Notes under the pieces: model-generated
What the model saw: the letters and a program-made list of their open reading frames with translations, nothing else
Database searches by the model: none
What the model was told of the DNA's origin: nothing
IMG/VR virus record: IMGVR_UViG_3300044612_000489
Location: 1-27,873 of that record
Source of the DNA: a virus
Length of the DNA: 27,873 nt
Direction: 5' to 3' (one strand)
Shown: positions 19,921 through 27,873 of the stretch, piece by piece
Numbering within the stretch: the first letter of the stretch is position 1
Layout: the number at the start of each line of letters is the position of its first letter
Program-made: the position numbers and the translations under genes

Positions 19921-20280
19921 ATGATAACAAATTTTGAATACCTTACAAGGGAAATGACCGACGAAGAAAAGAAGTTAGTGCCAATTCTGATAAAAGGATT
20001 TAGCACCAAGACAAAAGAAACGCCAATTAAAGCGCCTGAAATAGTACAGGCAATTAATGACAAACGCGAAAGCTTAGGTTTAAAAATAAACTTTTCTGAA
20101 GTCAGGTTGCGAAAAATAGTTAACTTTATAAGGGCAGAAGGCATATTGCCGTTAATAGCGACGTCAAACGGTTACTATTGCAGCAATGACAAAGAAGAAA
20201 TAAAGAACCAAATTGAAAGCTTAACGCAACGCGCAGAAGCAATAATGTCAAGCGCTAACGGACTTAATAAATTTATATAA
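19921..20280 (+). CDS. Winged-helix-like conserved phage protein (119 aa)
   Basis: The segment KAPEIVQAINDKRESLGLKINFSEVRLRKIVNFIRAEGILPLIATSNGYYCSNDKEEIKNQIESLTQRAEAIMSSANGL is a pattern conserved among Bacteroidota phages: FSExRLRKIVNxIRxxGIxPxIATSxGYY looks like a winged helix whose wing is the ATSNGYY turn, followed by a long helix. It may bind DNA and regulate the genes around it, so it is a further candidate for the protein acting at the tandem repeats nearby. Confidence 0.6.
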   Translation: MITNFEYLTREMTDEEKKLVPILIKGFSTKTKETPIKAPEIVQAINDKRESLGLKINFSEVRLRKIVNFIRAEGILPLIATSNGYYCSNDKEEIKNQIESLTQRAEAIMSSANGLNKFI

Positions 20281-20281
20281 T

Positions 20282-20440
20282 ATGAAAGAATTAATTGAAC
20301 TTCGCGAATGGGTTGAGCAACAATGCAAAACAGGTCAGCCGTTTAGCTGCGCAGACGTTTTAAATAAAATTGACGAAATGTGCGAAACTGACGACGATAT
20401 TGATAATCTTTTACTAACTTCGTGCTATGAAATGGAATAA
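20282..20440 (+). CDS. Small hypothetical protein (52 aa)
   Basis: ATG 20282 starts one base after the previous stop and the gene overlaps the chaperone gene by 14 bases. The product is acidic and Cys-containing (ELREWVEQQCKTGQPFSCADVLNKIDEMCETDDDIDNLLLTSCYEME). No family recognised; tight packing supports it. Confidence 0.55.
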   Translation: MKELIELREWVEQQCKTGQPFSCADVLNKIDEMCETDDDIDNLLLTSCYEME

Positions 20441-21101
20441 TTTAACCCTTTGGCAGTACCAACAATTAATGCCTATAATTACCAACCCTGAAAAGGATTG
20501 GACAGAATTAGACAAAGAAGTAAAACAATTGGCGGTAATTAGCGGACTGACTGAATATCAGATTGACAGTTTAAGCATTGAAACATTAAAAGAAATGCGC
20601 CAAGACTTGGCATTTTTAGACGAACCAATTGAAGGTAAACCGGTTGACTTTATTGTTGTCAATGGCAGACGTTACCGAATGAATTACGATATTAAGAATA
20701 TGCCGGCGGCACGTTACATTGAAAGCAAGGTATTCAGCAAAGACACATTGGGAAACCTGCACAAAATAGCTGCGTCAATGGTTATACCGCAAAAGAAGAC
20801 TTGGTTTGGCAAATGGGTTGACGACAAATACGACGCAAGCAAGCACGAAGACTATGCTGCGGATATGCAAGAAGCTAACTTTATACACGTTTATCATTCG
20901 TTGGTTTTTTTTTATCAAGTTTACAGAAATTGGATAGAAGTTTCGCGGGACTATATGAAAGCGGAAATGATGAAAGCGGGAATGACGGCGACGCAAGCGG
21001 ATTCGGTGGTGTTGCTTTTATGCGAATCTACGGGTGGCATTATACCGCCAAGCTTGTTGCCGAACACGAAAATATCAGAAATTCAGAAGCTTTTGAAATG
21101 A
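20427..21101 (+). CDS. Tail assembly chaperone-like protein (224 aa)
   Basis: The N-terminus MKWNNLTLWQYQQLMPIITNPEKDWTELDKEVKQLAVISGLTEYQIDSLSIETLKEM and the middle GRRYRMNYDIKNMPAARYIESKVFSKDTLGNLHKIAASMVIPQKKTWFGKWVDDKYDASKHEDYAADM match a widespread Bacteroidota phage family located upstream of the tape measure gene. By position, and because a -1-frame gene overlaps its end, I read it as the G-like tail assembly chaperone that holds the tape measure during tail polymerisation. The function is inferred, not shown by motif. Confidence 0.6.
   Translation: MKWNNLTLWQYQQLMPIITNPEKDWTELDKEVKQLAVISGLTEYQIDSLSIETLKEMRQDLAFLDEPIEGKPVDFIVVNGRRYRMNYDIKNMPAARYIESKVFSKDTLGNLHKIAASMVIPQKKTWFGKWVDDKYDASKHEDYAADMQEANFIHVYHSLVFFYQVYRNWIEVSRDYMKAEMMKAGMTATQADSVVLLLCESTGGIIPPSLLPNTKISEIQKLLK
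20905..20913 (+). other. T9 run with in-frame slippery heptamer T TTT TTT (possible -1 frameshift)
   Basis: In the chaperone frame the codons are GTT TTT TTT TAT, so T TTT TTT can slip -1. The -1 frame is open from here through the overlapping gene that ends at 21184. Slippage would fuse the first 162 chaperone residues to that frame, through a low-complexity stretch (ESGNDESGNDGDASGFGG). Confidence 0.35.
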
Positions 21102-21184
21102 AGACTTTGGAGTTTTTGAATACAATGGCGTATTTAAAGTCAAAAAACGCATACGATAGAGAAGAAGCAAAGCGTAATAGATAG
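21020..21184 (+). CDS. Overlapping -1-frame small protein, T-like chaperone partner (54 aa)
   Basis: The segment MRIYGWHYTAKLVAEHENIRNSEAFEMKTLEFLNTMAYLKSKNAYDREEAKRNR looks like a real folded protein and resembles small genes that follow this chaperone in related phages. ATG 21020 is a possible independent start, 82 bases before the chaperone stop and in the -1 frame. Alternatively it is made only as a frameshift extension of the chaperone, like the lambda G/T pair. It ends 30 bases before a strong terminator. Confidence 0.6.
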   Translation: MRIYGWHYTAKLVAEHENIRNSEAFEMKTLEFLNTMAYLKSKNAYDREEAKRNR

Positions 21185-21214
21185 TTGGTTTTATGTTATG
21201 AGTAAATGAAGAAG

Positions 21215-21238
21215 ACCCCGTTTTTTAGCGGGGTTTTT
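21215..21238 (+). terminator. Intrinsic terminator
   Basis: ACCCCG (21215-21220) pairs with CGGGGT (21229-21234) around an 8-base loop, followed by a T-run to 21238. This is the strongest terminator in the window. It separates the small-gene and chaperone unit from the tail genes. The flanking gap (21185-21278) holds nothing else convincing. Confidence 0.85.
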
Positions 21239-21278
21239 CTATTGGCGGTATTTAGAGTTGAAATAGCTATTTATTTGT

Positions 21279-22007
21279 ATGAGTGAAGCCAAAGCACAGG
21301 CGAAAGCATTAAAGGAAGGGTTTTTAAAAACAATCGGCGACCAATACAACCTTATTGACCCGACCGAATTTCCTGTGGCTGAACAAATGCTAATGTTTTA
21401 CGGTAAACAGTTCAACGACGAAGTACAAAAGAATTTGAGCAAAAGCGGTTCAATTGCTTCAGGTAAGATTGGGGATTTGGTTGTACCAAAGGTCAACAAG
21501 TTTGGCAACAATTATGAAATGTGGTTGGGATATGACAAAGACAATCCTGCTTCAGTTTATTATAAGTTTATAAACAAGGGCGTTCGTGGTGTTGGCGGTG
21601 AAAATGCAAGACCTAAAAAGGTTGCTTCAGATTCCCCGTATCAATATAAAACACCTTACCCAAATAAGAAAATGGCAACGTCAATTTTGCAATGGTACAG
21701 ATTAGGCAAAGCAAAAACGACAAATGAAACACAGACAAAGAAGTTAAGCAAGACACAAAGGAAAAGTAAAAAGCTTAAAAATGCAGTAAATAAAGCACCT
21801 TCATTAAAAACATTGGCATACGCTACGGCTGCGGCAATTAAAAGGGACGGTTTACGTACAACTTCGTATTTTGACAAAGCAATTAAAACGGTATTTAATA
21901 AAGAATTCTTTGAAACAATGGCAGTTGCCTTTGGCGGTGACGTTCAGCTTCAAATTAGACAAATAGGAAATAAAATAGAATCAAGCAATGGCAATAACAG
22001 TAAATAG
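21279..22007 (+). CDS. Neck / tail-completion protein, HK97 gp10-like pattern (242 aa)
   Basis: A basic protein with an N-terminal helix, a middle stretch with beta strands (NYEMWLGYDKDNPASVYYKFINKGVRGVGG) and then helices. A central YYxxxINKGVRG segment recalls the FVDKGVKGT-type turn of gp10-like tail-completion proteins, where a Gly-rich loop follows the strand. Later sequence is Lys-rich (KKLSKTQRKSKKLKNAVNK). It is the first gene after the terminator. The family link is tentative and the role is taken from position. Confidence 0.5.
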   Translation: MSEAKAQAKALKEGFLKTIGDQYNLIDPTEFPVAEQMLMFYGKQFNDEVQKNLSKSGSIASGKIGDLVVPKVNKFGNNYEMWLGYDKDNPASVYYKFINKGVRGVGGENARPKKVASDSPYQYKTPYPNKKMATSILQWYRLGKAKTTNETQTKKLSKTQRKSKKLKNAVNKAPSLKTLAYATAAAIKRDGLRTTSYFDKAIKTVFNKEFFETMAVAFGGDVQLQIRQIGNKIESSNGNNSK

Positions 22008-23202
22008 TCAACCGGCTACATATCCAAGTATGCACGAAGACCTTTGGTTTGTAGCTTCTTCAACAAATGTTGGGGTGACAAACTTTAAATTTGTGTACGA
22101 CGTATATATTGACGGCGCACAGGTAAGCAGAAACAAAGTATTCCCTGCACCAAGTGGCGAAGGTAGTTACGGCGTATTTAACGCGTCACCAATGGTGCGC
22201 GCATACGTAACCAATTACTTTGAACCTTCAGGTACAACGGTTTTAATGGCTTCAAATGACAAAATAAAAGTTGACTATCAAGTGCGCATAGGCGAAGAAG
22301 TAAGCGGTGCAGTTGTTGCAAACTTGGCTTCAGGTTCTTATTCAGCATACAACTATTATGCGCCATTATTCGGGGATATATTCACAGAAAATGGCGAAGT
22401 ACCTTTGGTATTGTCAAGCTATTATGACAATTTATTGATTGAAAATTACACGGACGATTGGTTAAGTGACCGCGACAATGGGGATATACCTATTGAATAC
22501 GGCGACCAATTTTTTATTACATTCTTAAAGATTACAGGCGGGACATATAAACTTTGGGTTCAGCCGACAAATGAAGACGGAACTTTTGGAACTGCGGTAA
22601 GCGGCGGAATTACAATGACCGGACAATTTAACTTATTTAATTTCCAAGCTGCGGCAATCAATGCTTGGGCGGGTTCAACAATAATCACAGAAAACACATA
22701 CGGATACAATGTTTATATTACGCTTGGCGCAGCCGTTACAAGGGTTTTACGATTCAGGCAAGTATGTAACCCAAAGTACAGACAGTATAACCTTCATTTT
22801 CTCAATAGACTTGGTGGATATGATACAATGGCATTCAGATTGGTTAACAAAAGAAGAAGCCAATTTGAACGGTCTTCATACCGACGCAATCCTTATCAAT
22901 TATCAGGTAGTCAAATGACAAATATTGATACGTACAACAAATACAATGAAACTACGTACAACTTCGCAATTCAGCATACTGACTTTTATATGTTGACTTC
23001 AGATTGGGTTAATGACCAAGATTATGCTTGGCTTGCTCAATTAGTTGCGTCACCAATTATTTATATGGAAGTACAGGGCGCATTTTTCCCTGTAACAATT
23101 AACAACACAAACTATCAATACAAATACAAGGTTGCTGACCAATTATTTAATTTTGATTTAGAAGTTGAAGTTGGTAAATATTTAAACAGTCAATACAGAT
23201 AA
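21988..23202 (+). CDS. Tail structural protein (404 aa)
   Basis: Beta-rich throughout (ITVNSQPATYPSMHEDLWFVASSTNVGVTNFKFVYDVYIDG, WVQPTNEDGTF), then YNLHFLNRLGGYDTMAFRLVNKRRSQFERSSYRRNPYQ, a motif block I recognise from conserved Bacteroidota phage tail proteins, and a final YKYKVADQLFNFDLEVEVGKYLNSQYR. It overlaps the previous gene by 20 bases and touches the next. It is possibly a distal-tail or tail-hub component, but the exact place in the tail is not shown. Confidence 0.6.
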   Translation: MAITVNSQPATYPSMHEDLWFVASSTNVGVTNFKFVYDVYIDGAQVSRNKVFPAPSGEGSYGVFNASPMVRAYVTNYFEPSGTTVLMASNDKIKVDYQVRIGEEVSGAVVANLASGSYSAYNYYAPLFGDIFTENGEVPLVLSSYYDNLLIENYTDDWLSDRDNGDIPIEYGDQFFITFLKITGGTYKLWVQPTNEDGTFGTAVSGGITMTGQFNLFNFQAAAINAWAGSTIITENTYGYNVYITLGAAVTRVLRFRQVCNPKYRQYNLHFLNRLGGYDTMAFRLVNKRRSQFERSSYRRNPYQLSGSQMTNIDTYNKYNETTYNFAIQHTDFYMLTSDWVNDQDYAWLAQLVASPIIYMEVQGAFFPVTINNTNYQYKYKVADQLFNFDLEVEVGKYLNSQYR

Positions 23203-25280
23203 TGATTAGAACCGAAATTTATATTGAAAATCAATTGATTGATTTGTTGCAAGATATTGGGACAAACTTTACATATTCTATTGACGACGTAAACGACTTC
23301 GGTAGTCGTAATACTTCTTTTAGCCGTACAATTGCAATTCCTGCAACGTCAAGAAACAATAAAATATTAGGGTTTGCTTTTGATTTAGGAACTTCAACAG
23401 AATATAATGCGGAATTGCCTAACGTAAATGCAAACTTTACACCTGCGCAATCTGCTAAATGCGAAGTATTTATTGATAAAATACAGATATTTAAAGGCGT
23501 TATTCGCATACTTGAAATAGTATCAAATAATGGCACAACAGAATATCAATGCGCCGTATTTGGTGAATTAGGCGGCTTTATTACGGAGTTAGGAAATAAG
23601 CGTTTGGAAGACTTGGATTTTAGCGAATACAACCATACTTGGAATGTGACAAGTATAACAAACAGTTGGAACACAATTAACGGTTCAGGTTATTATTATC
23701 CATTGATTGATTACGGCGACGTTTCAAATAATAAAGACGATTTCAGCGTTTATACGTTCCGACCGGCTTTGTATGTAAAAGAATATATTGAAAAAATATT
23801 TGAAGGCACAACTTATACTTTGAATTGCGACTTTTTCAATACAGACTTTTTTAAGAAACTTATTATCCCAAACAATAGTCAGGGAATTCAGGGTACAAAC
23901 GACCAATTCATACTTGCAACTATTGCAGCAACTAAAACAATTTTAAACAGTAACACACCAACCGCAAGAAACATTGATTTACCTTTTGATAATACGACTT
24001 TACTTAATTTTACGGAAAATGGAAGCAAGAGTGTATTTACTTATACTGACGGTACAAAGACTGTGCGCGCAGTGGCTTCAATAAATGGAGTATATCAAAC
24101 AGACGCCGCTTCTTCAATAACCGCTACTTTATACGTTGCAGGTGTTGCAGTTCAGACTTTAACGCAACCAACTTTTTCAGCAAATAACCCTTATTCATTC
24201 AGTTTTGATTGGACAGGAAATATTGATAATACAAATACAGTTTATATAAATATAAGCGTTCCCGTTACTGCAAATACTTATATTGTAACAATAACAAGCG
24301 CAAATTTTAATTTTAGTCAATTAGCTGCGCAATTAGCAACTGTTGCTTATAATGGTACTGTTTCAATAAATAACAATTTACCAAAAGGAATATTCCAAAA
24401 GGATTTCTTTTTAAGTATTGTTAAAATGTTTAATATGTACGTTTATCAAGATAACATAAACGACAAACAAATAAATATTGCACCGTATATTGATTTTTAT
24501 TCTGATTCCGTGACTAATTCTTTGGATTGGTCACAGAAAATTGATATGGCTTCAACATTATCAATTAAACCAATGTCACAATTGAATGCGCGTTATTATT
24601 CCTATAAATATACGCCCGATTCGGATTACTACAACGACAACTATTTGAAAAAGTACGGTCAATCATACGGCGACTTTATTTATGATTCCGAATTTGACTT
24701 TGTAAAAGATACGGCTTCAACACAAATTATATTTGCGCCTTCTGTATTATTTCAACCACAGAATCACGCACACGTTGATAAATATTATACAACAATTTTT
24801 AAATTGTCAAATAATAATTCGCAGGAAGATTCAATGGATTCTGTTATTCGTATTTTAATGGCTAAAAAATTGACTATTGACCACACTTGGCATATAAAGT
24901 CAGGGGAAACGGGCGGCGGTTCAAATTTAGCTAATTTAAACGTTTACGGATATGCGGGACATATAGACGACCCAACCAACCCGACTGTTGACTTAAATTT
25001 TGGCGCACCAAAGGAATTACAATTTCCTGCGTCAACTTACCCAACAAATAATCTTTTTAATACATATCATTTGCCGTACATTTTAGAAATTACGGATATG
25101 GAATCAAAACTTTTGACGTGTCGTGCTTACTTAAATACGCTTGACATATATAATTTAGATTTCAGCAAATACATTTGGATAAATGGCGTATTGTTTAGAC
25201 TTAATAAAGTTGAATCTTACGACCCTTTGGCATATAGAACAACACAAATTAGTTTACTTAAAGTAATAAAAACGAATTAA
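23202..25280 (+). CDS. Tail tip / baseplate-hub-like protein (692 aa)
   Basis: The N-terminus MIRTEIYIENQLIDLLQDIGTNFTYSIDDVNDFGSRNTSFSRTIAIPATSRNNKILG is the conserved start of a large Bacteroidota phage tail protein family. Many beta segments follow, with a middle insertion of Thr/Ala/Val-rich beta repeats (around 300-370) that could be a carbohydrate-binding or immunoglobulin-like insertion, and the end returns to a conserved fold (MESKLLTCRAYLNTLDIYNLDFSKYIWINGVLFRLNKVESYDP). Position before the tape measure suggests a tail-tip or hub role. Start and stop abut both neighbours. Confidence 0.6.
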   Translation: MIRTEIYIENQLIDLLQDIGTNFTYSIDDVNDFGSRNTSFSRTIAIPATSRNNKILGFAFDLGTSTEYNAELPNVNANFTPAQSAKCEVFIDKIQIFKGVIRILEIVSNNGTTEYQCAVFGELGGFITELGNKRLEDLDFSEYNHTWNVTSITNSWNTINGSGYYYPLIDYGDVSNNKDDFSVYTFRPALYVKEYIEKIFEGTTYTLNCDFFNTDFFKKLIIPNNSQGIQGTNDQFILATIAATKTILNSNTPTARNIDLPFDNTTLLNFTENGSKSVFTYTDGTKTVRAVASINGVYQTDAASSITATLYVAGVAVQTLTQPTFSANNPYSFSFDWTGNIDNTNTVYINISVPVTANTYIVTITSANFNFSQLAAQLATVAYNGTVSINNNLPKGIFQKDFFLSIVKMFNMYVYQDNINDKQINIAPYIDFYSDSVTNSLDWSQKIDMASTLSIKPMSQLNARYYSYKYTPDSDYYNDNYLKKYGQSYGDFIYDSEFDFVKDTASTQIIFAPSVLFQPQNHAHVDKYYTTIFKLSNNNSQEDSMDSVIRILMAKKLTIDHTWHIKSGETGGGSNLANLNVYGYAGHIDDPTNPTVDLNFGAPKELQFPASTYPTNNLFNTYHLPYILEITDMESKLLTCRAYLNTLDIYNLDFSKYIWINGVLFRLNKVESYDPLAYRTTQISLLKVIKTN

Positions 25281-27568
25281 TGGCAACAGAAGAAGTAATT
25301 GGTTTTAAGGTAACTTCAGATACCGCAAAGGCAACAGAAGACGTACAAAAATTAGACAAAGCATTTACCGAAACTGACAATTCGGTTAAAAGTTTAAGAA
25401 CCCAAATGAAGGAAGCGCAGGCACAGGTTGGCTTAATGGCTGACAAGTTTGGTGCAACTTCAAAAGAAGCAGTTAACGCAGCCAAAAAAGCCGCTGAATT
25501 AAAAGACCGTATTGGTGACGCAAAAGCATTAACAGACGCGTTTAACCCTGACGCAAAGTTTAAAGCGGTTGCTTCTTCTTTGGCAGGTGTTGCCGGCGGA
25601 TTTAGTGCGCTTCAGGGTGCAATGGCATTATTTGGAAATGAGAATAAAGACGTTGAAAAAGCTTTATTAAAGGTAAATGCTGCAATGGCATTGTCGCAAG
25701 GTTTACAGGCAGTCGGTGAAAGCGTGGATTCATTTAGACAATTAGGCGCAGTAATTAAAAGTACAACAGTATTTCAAGAATTAAATACTGCGGCAACAAA
25801 AACGGCTGCATTTGTACAAAAGGCATTTGGCATAGCGACAGTTGAAACAAGTCAAGGGTTTAAAGTTTTAAAAGGTGCAATTATTGCCACAGGAATTGGT
25901 GCTTTGGTTGTCGCTTTGGGTTTGGTAATAAATAACTTTGATGCAATTTCAGATTGGATAAAGAAAAGCCCTTTGGGCGGTTTTGCAAAAGGTGTAGGTG
26001 ATTTAGTAACGCAATTTACAGACTTTGTTGGAATTACAAGCGAAGCAGAACGTAATTTAATAAAACTATCTGCGGCAAATGCAAGAGCAAATGAAGATAT
26101 TGAAAACCGTATTAAAATATTAAAGGCGCAAGGCGGTTCTGAAAAGGAAATATACGAACTAAGTAAAAAAAGAGTTGAAAATGAATTAAATGATATAAGA
26201 AACGCAAACAAGCTTAAAAAAGAATTTTCAGACGAAGACCAAAAAAAGATGCGCGATTTAAAAACCGAGCAATTAGTTTTAACGGCTGAATATAATAAAA
26301 AGACGGCTGACGCAAATGCAAAAGCAGGTGAAGAAGCTAAAAAGAAACGTGACGAAGCAAATAAGCAAGCCATTGAAGATAAAAAGACGGCTGATAAAAT
26401 GCTTATTGATTTACAGAACGAAAAGGCATTGGCTGAAATTACTTCTGAAGACGACAAAGCAAAGAAGCAAGCTGAAATAAATTACAATGCACGTATTGCT
26501 GAAATTGACGCTTTAAAAGTTGACATAAAAACAAAGAACGAACTTAAAAAAATAACTGAACAAGCTTACCAATTAGAAGTAAAAGAAATTGACGACAAGG
26601 TAAAAGAAAAGCGCGCTGAAAATGATAAAAAGTTTGAAGAAGAATTGCAAACGACATTATCAGAAGCACGTATTGCTAAATTCAAAGAAGGTAAGGAAAA
26701 AGAAGTTGCTGCATTAGAAGAAGCTTTGATTGCTGACACAAAAAAGATTTTAGAAAATGCAGATTATACAGAAATTCAGAAAAAAGTTCTTATTGCTGCA
26801 TTAAAAGAAAAACACGGTGCAGAACTTGGCGAAATAGATGCTAAATATGAAAAGGAAGCTGACGACAAAGAAAAAGAACGTTTAAATTCTGTTATAAACA
26901 ATGAAAATTTATCTTTTAAAGCAAGAAAACAAGGGGTTGACGAAGCGTTAGCATTAAATAAAAAATTATTTGCAGAAGGTAAAATTGACAGTATTGAATA
27001 TACTAAAACTGAAAAAGAATTATCTGATACAAGAATTGAAATTGGTAAAAAAGAAGCTTCTATGCGTGCAGAAAATGCACAAAAAATTAGTTCTACATTA
27101 AAGAACGCTGCAAAGGCTATTGGTGAACATACAGTTGCCGGTAAGGCTGCGGCAATTGCTGCGGTGACTATTGATACTTATATGTCAGCAACGGCGGCAT
27201 TTAAGTCGTTAGCGGGAATTCCTGTTGTCGGTCCGGTTTTAGGTGCGGTTGCTGCGGCTGCGGCAATCGTTGCAGGTTTAAAGAATGTAAAAGCAATCTT
27301 AGCCGTTAAAACGCCAAACGTACCTGCGGGAAGTTCTGAACCGGGATTTGTTGACATACCAAGTCCGGGCGCACCTTCAACCGGTGGCGCAATGCCAAGT
27401 CTTGGCGGTGGTGGCGGTGCTGCACCAAGTTTAGGTGGTGGCGGTGGTGGTGGCGGAAATGGTGGCGGTGGTGGCAATAATGCAATTCGTGCATACGTTG
27501 TTGAAAGCGATATTTCAGGTTCACAAAGACGAGTTCAGCAAATTGAGAACCAAGCAAGATTTGAATAA
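25280..27568 (+). CDS. Tail tape measure protein (762 aa)
   Basis: The N-terminal part (DTAKATEDVQKLDKAFTETDNSVKSLRTQMKEAQAQVG) is a helical tape start. Hydrophobic segments lie at about 198-218 (IIATGIGALVVALGLVINNF) and near 645-695 (AAAIAAVTID... VGPVLGAVAAAAAIVAG), between which lies a long Lys/Glu/Ala-rich coiled coil. A Gly-rich linker (27405-27480) then leads to NNAIRAYVVESDISGSQRRVQQIENQARFE, the conserved C-terminus of Bacteroidota tape measures. It sets tail length: at about 0.15 nm per residue the tail would be roughly 110 nm, that is a siphovirus. The hydrophobic parts probably take part in DNA entry through the inner membrane. Confidence 0.88.
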   Translation: MATEEVIGFKVTSDTAKATEDVQKLDKAFTETDNSVKSLRTQMKEAQAQVGLMADKFGATSKEAVNAAKKAAELKDRIGDAKALTDAFNPDAKFKAVASSLAGVAGGFSALQGAMALFGNENKDVEKALLKVNAAMALSQGLQAVGESVDSFRQLGAVIKSTTVFQELNTAATKTAAFVQKAFGIATVETSQGFKVLKGAIIATGIGALVVALGLVINNFDAISDWIKKSPLGGFAKGVGDLVTQFTDFVGITSEAERNLIKLSAANARANEDIENRIKILKAQGGSEKEIYELSKKRVENELNDIRNANKLKKEFSDEDQKKMRDLKTEQLVLTAEYNKKTADANAKAGEEAKKKRDEANKQAIEDKKTADKMLIDLQNEKALAEITSEDDKAKKQAEINYNARIAEIDALKVDIKTKNELKKITEQAYQLEVKEIDDKVKEKRAENDKKFEEELQTTLSEARIAKFKEGKEKEVAALEEALIADTKKILENADYTEIQKKVLIAALKEKHGAELGEIDAKYEKEADDKEKERLNSVINNENLSFKARKQGVDEALALNKKLFAEGKIDSIEYTKTEKELSDTRIEIGKKEASMRAENAQKISSTLKNAAKAIGEHTVAGKAAAIAAVTIDTYMSATAAFKSLAGIPVVGPVLGAVAAAAAIVAGLKNVKAILAVKTPNVPAGSSEPGFVDIPSPGAPSTGGAMPSLGGGGGAAPSLGGGGGGGGNGGGGGNNAIRAYVVESDISGSQRRVQQIENQARFE

Positions 27569-27596
27569 ACGATAAATTAAATAAAATAAACTATTT

Positions 27597-27873
27597 ATGG
27601 GTATGAATACAGATTTACCAATTTATATGTTGGACATAACAGACGACATTGAAGACGATTCACAGGTTGACTTCATTGCATTGGTTGACCGTCCGGCAAT
27701 TCAAAAGAATTGGAATGCATTTAATAAAACACAGAAATTTGAAATTGTTAATGAAGACCGTCGCATTATTTCGGGCGCTATTATGTTGGCTGACACGCCA
27801 ATTTTTCGTTCTGACGTTACTTATGGCGACTACTATGTGGCTTTTAGTCGTGATACTATTCTTAAAATTGTAC
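27597..27873 (+). CDS. XkdF-like head protein / putative protease, N-terminal part (3' end outside window)
   Basis: ATG 27597 begins 92 complete codons up to the window end. LPIYMLDITDDIEDDSQVDFIALVDRPAIQKNWNAFNKTQKFEIVNEDRRIISGAIMLADTPIFR...YGDYYVAFSRDTILKIV is the start of the XkdF-like putative serine protease domain: the VDFIALVDRPAI, RRIISGAIMLADTPI and YYVAF blocks are diagnostic in my recollection. These proteins act in phage head formation, likely as scaffold or prohead protease. An A-rich 28-base gap follows the tape measure stop. Only the first part of the domain is visible. Confidence 0.75.
   Translation, partial: MGMNTDLPIYMLDITDDIEDDSQVDFIALVDRPAIQKNWNAFNKTQKFEIVNEDRRIISGAIMLADTPIFRSDVTYGDYYVAFSRDTILKIV

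Noticed and set aside
21240-21278. TTTATTTG just before ATG 21279 as a late promoter
   Set aside because: The second base of the -7 element is wrong, the possible TTGG is about 24 bases away, and the box would touch the start codon. The tail genes must have a promoter or read-through, but it is not convincingly here.
22866-22873. GAACGGT as a further copy of the ACCGTTC operator on the minus strand
   Set aside because: Only seven bases match, it is inside a coding region, and there is no partner at 20 bp.
25852-26457. Long minus-strand open frame opposite the tape measure (about 200 codons)
   Set aside because: It is the antisense of a Lys/Glu/Ala-rich coiled coil, and the translation is Ser/Phe-rich low complexity. 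No other gene is on the minus strand.
1-27873. The window as a complete circular genome with one gene spanning the join
   Set aside because: Joining base 27873 to base 1 puts the XkdF-like frame into a stop within four codons, and portal and capsid genes are absent. More sequence must lie between the ends.
1-27873. tRNA genes, CRISPR arrays, insertion sequences, integrase or attachment sites
   Set aside because: None was seen. Gaps are too short for a tRNA with its flanks except at 7966-8110 and 18886-19073, which do not show a cloverleaf.

Overview
The window is part of a double-stranded DNA tailed-phage genome, or a prophage very like one, whose host is almost certainly a member of the Bacteroidota. 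Phage hallmarks are a complete large terminase, an HNH protein and a small-terminase candidate, a tape-measure protein, tail and connector proteins, an S74-chaperone tail fibre, an M15 endolysin, an ERF recombinase and a replication initiator. The 762-residue tape measure, with no sheath gene seen, suggests a siphovirus. Four things point to Bacteroidota: two promoters of the TTTG / TAnnTTTG type, start codons preceded by A-rich sequence rather than Shine-Dalgarno motifs, predicted signal-peptide cleavage just before Gln, and close resemblance of many proteins to families I know from flavobacterial and related phages. G+C is low. Every gene lies on the plus strand. I saw no integrase, repressor, tRNA or CRISPR.

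Layout. 1-4.2 kb: end of a head gene, connector and tail-completion proteins, tail fibre and small partners. 4.2-6.6 kb: lysis cassette (several small membrane or exported proteins, two holin candidates, overlapping spanin-like genes, M15 endolysin). 6.6-8.0 kb: exonuclease and small early-type genes. 8.0-13.8 kb: an operon starting at a strong promoter, with ERF annealing protein, SSB-like protein, DnaA domain-IV protein, replication initiator with an embedded putative origin, loader-like protein, PD-(D/E)XK nuclease and a sigma-like protein. 13.8-16.6 kb: glycan-type cassette (LpxA-like acyltransferase, methyltransferase, two glycosyltransferases). 16.5-18.9 kb: packaging cluster (HNH, small basic protein, small and large terminase). 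18.9-19.1 kb: a second promoter region. 19.1-27.6 kb: small genes, tail assembly chaperone with overlapping -1 frame, terminator, tail genes and tape measure. 27.6 kb to the end: start of an XkdF-like head protein. Portal and major capsid genes are not visible and presumably lie outside the window.

The most interesting signals are at the DNA level. Two distant promoters (8.0 and 19.0 kb) carry the same architecture: an ACCGTTCATCA-type direct repeat in two copies exactly 20 bp apart, a matching Bacteroidota promoter, an AAAACCAAC leader, a small first gene, then a near-identical CAGGGGTGCG hairpin with a T-run just before the second gene. The replication initiator gene contains 11-bp iterons read in different codon frames, followed by a purine-rich tract, an arrangement resembling the lambda O/ori. 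A 74-bp sequence after the terminase can fold into a three-way junction.

No stretch longer than 300 bases lacks a gene. The longest gaps (7966-8110, 10729-10824, 18886-19073, 21185-21278) hold the regulatory elements listed below.
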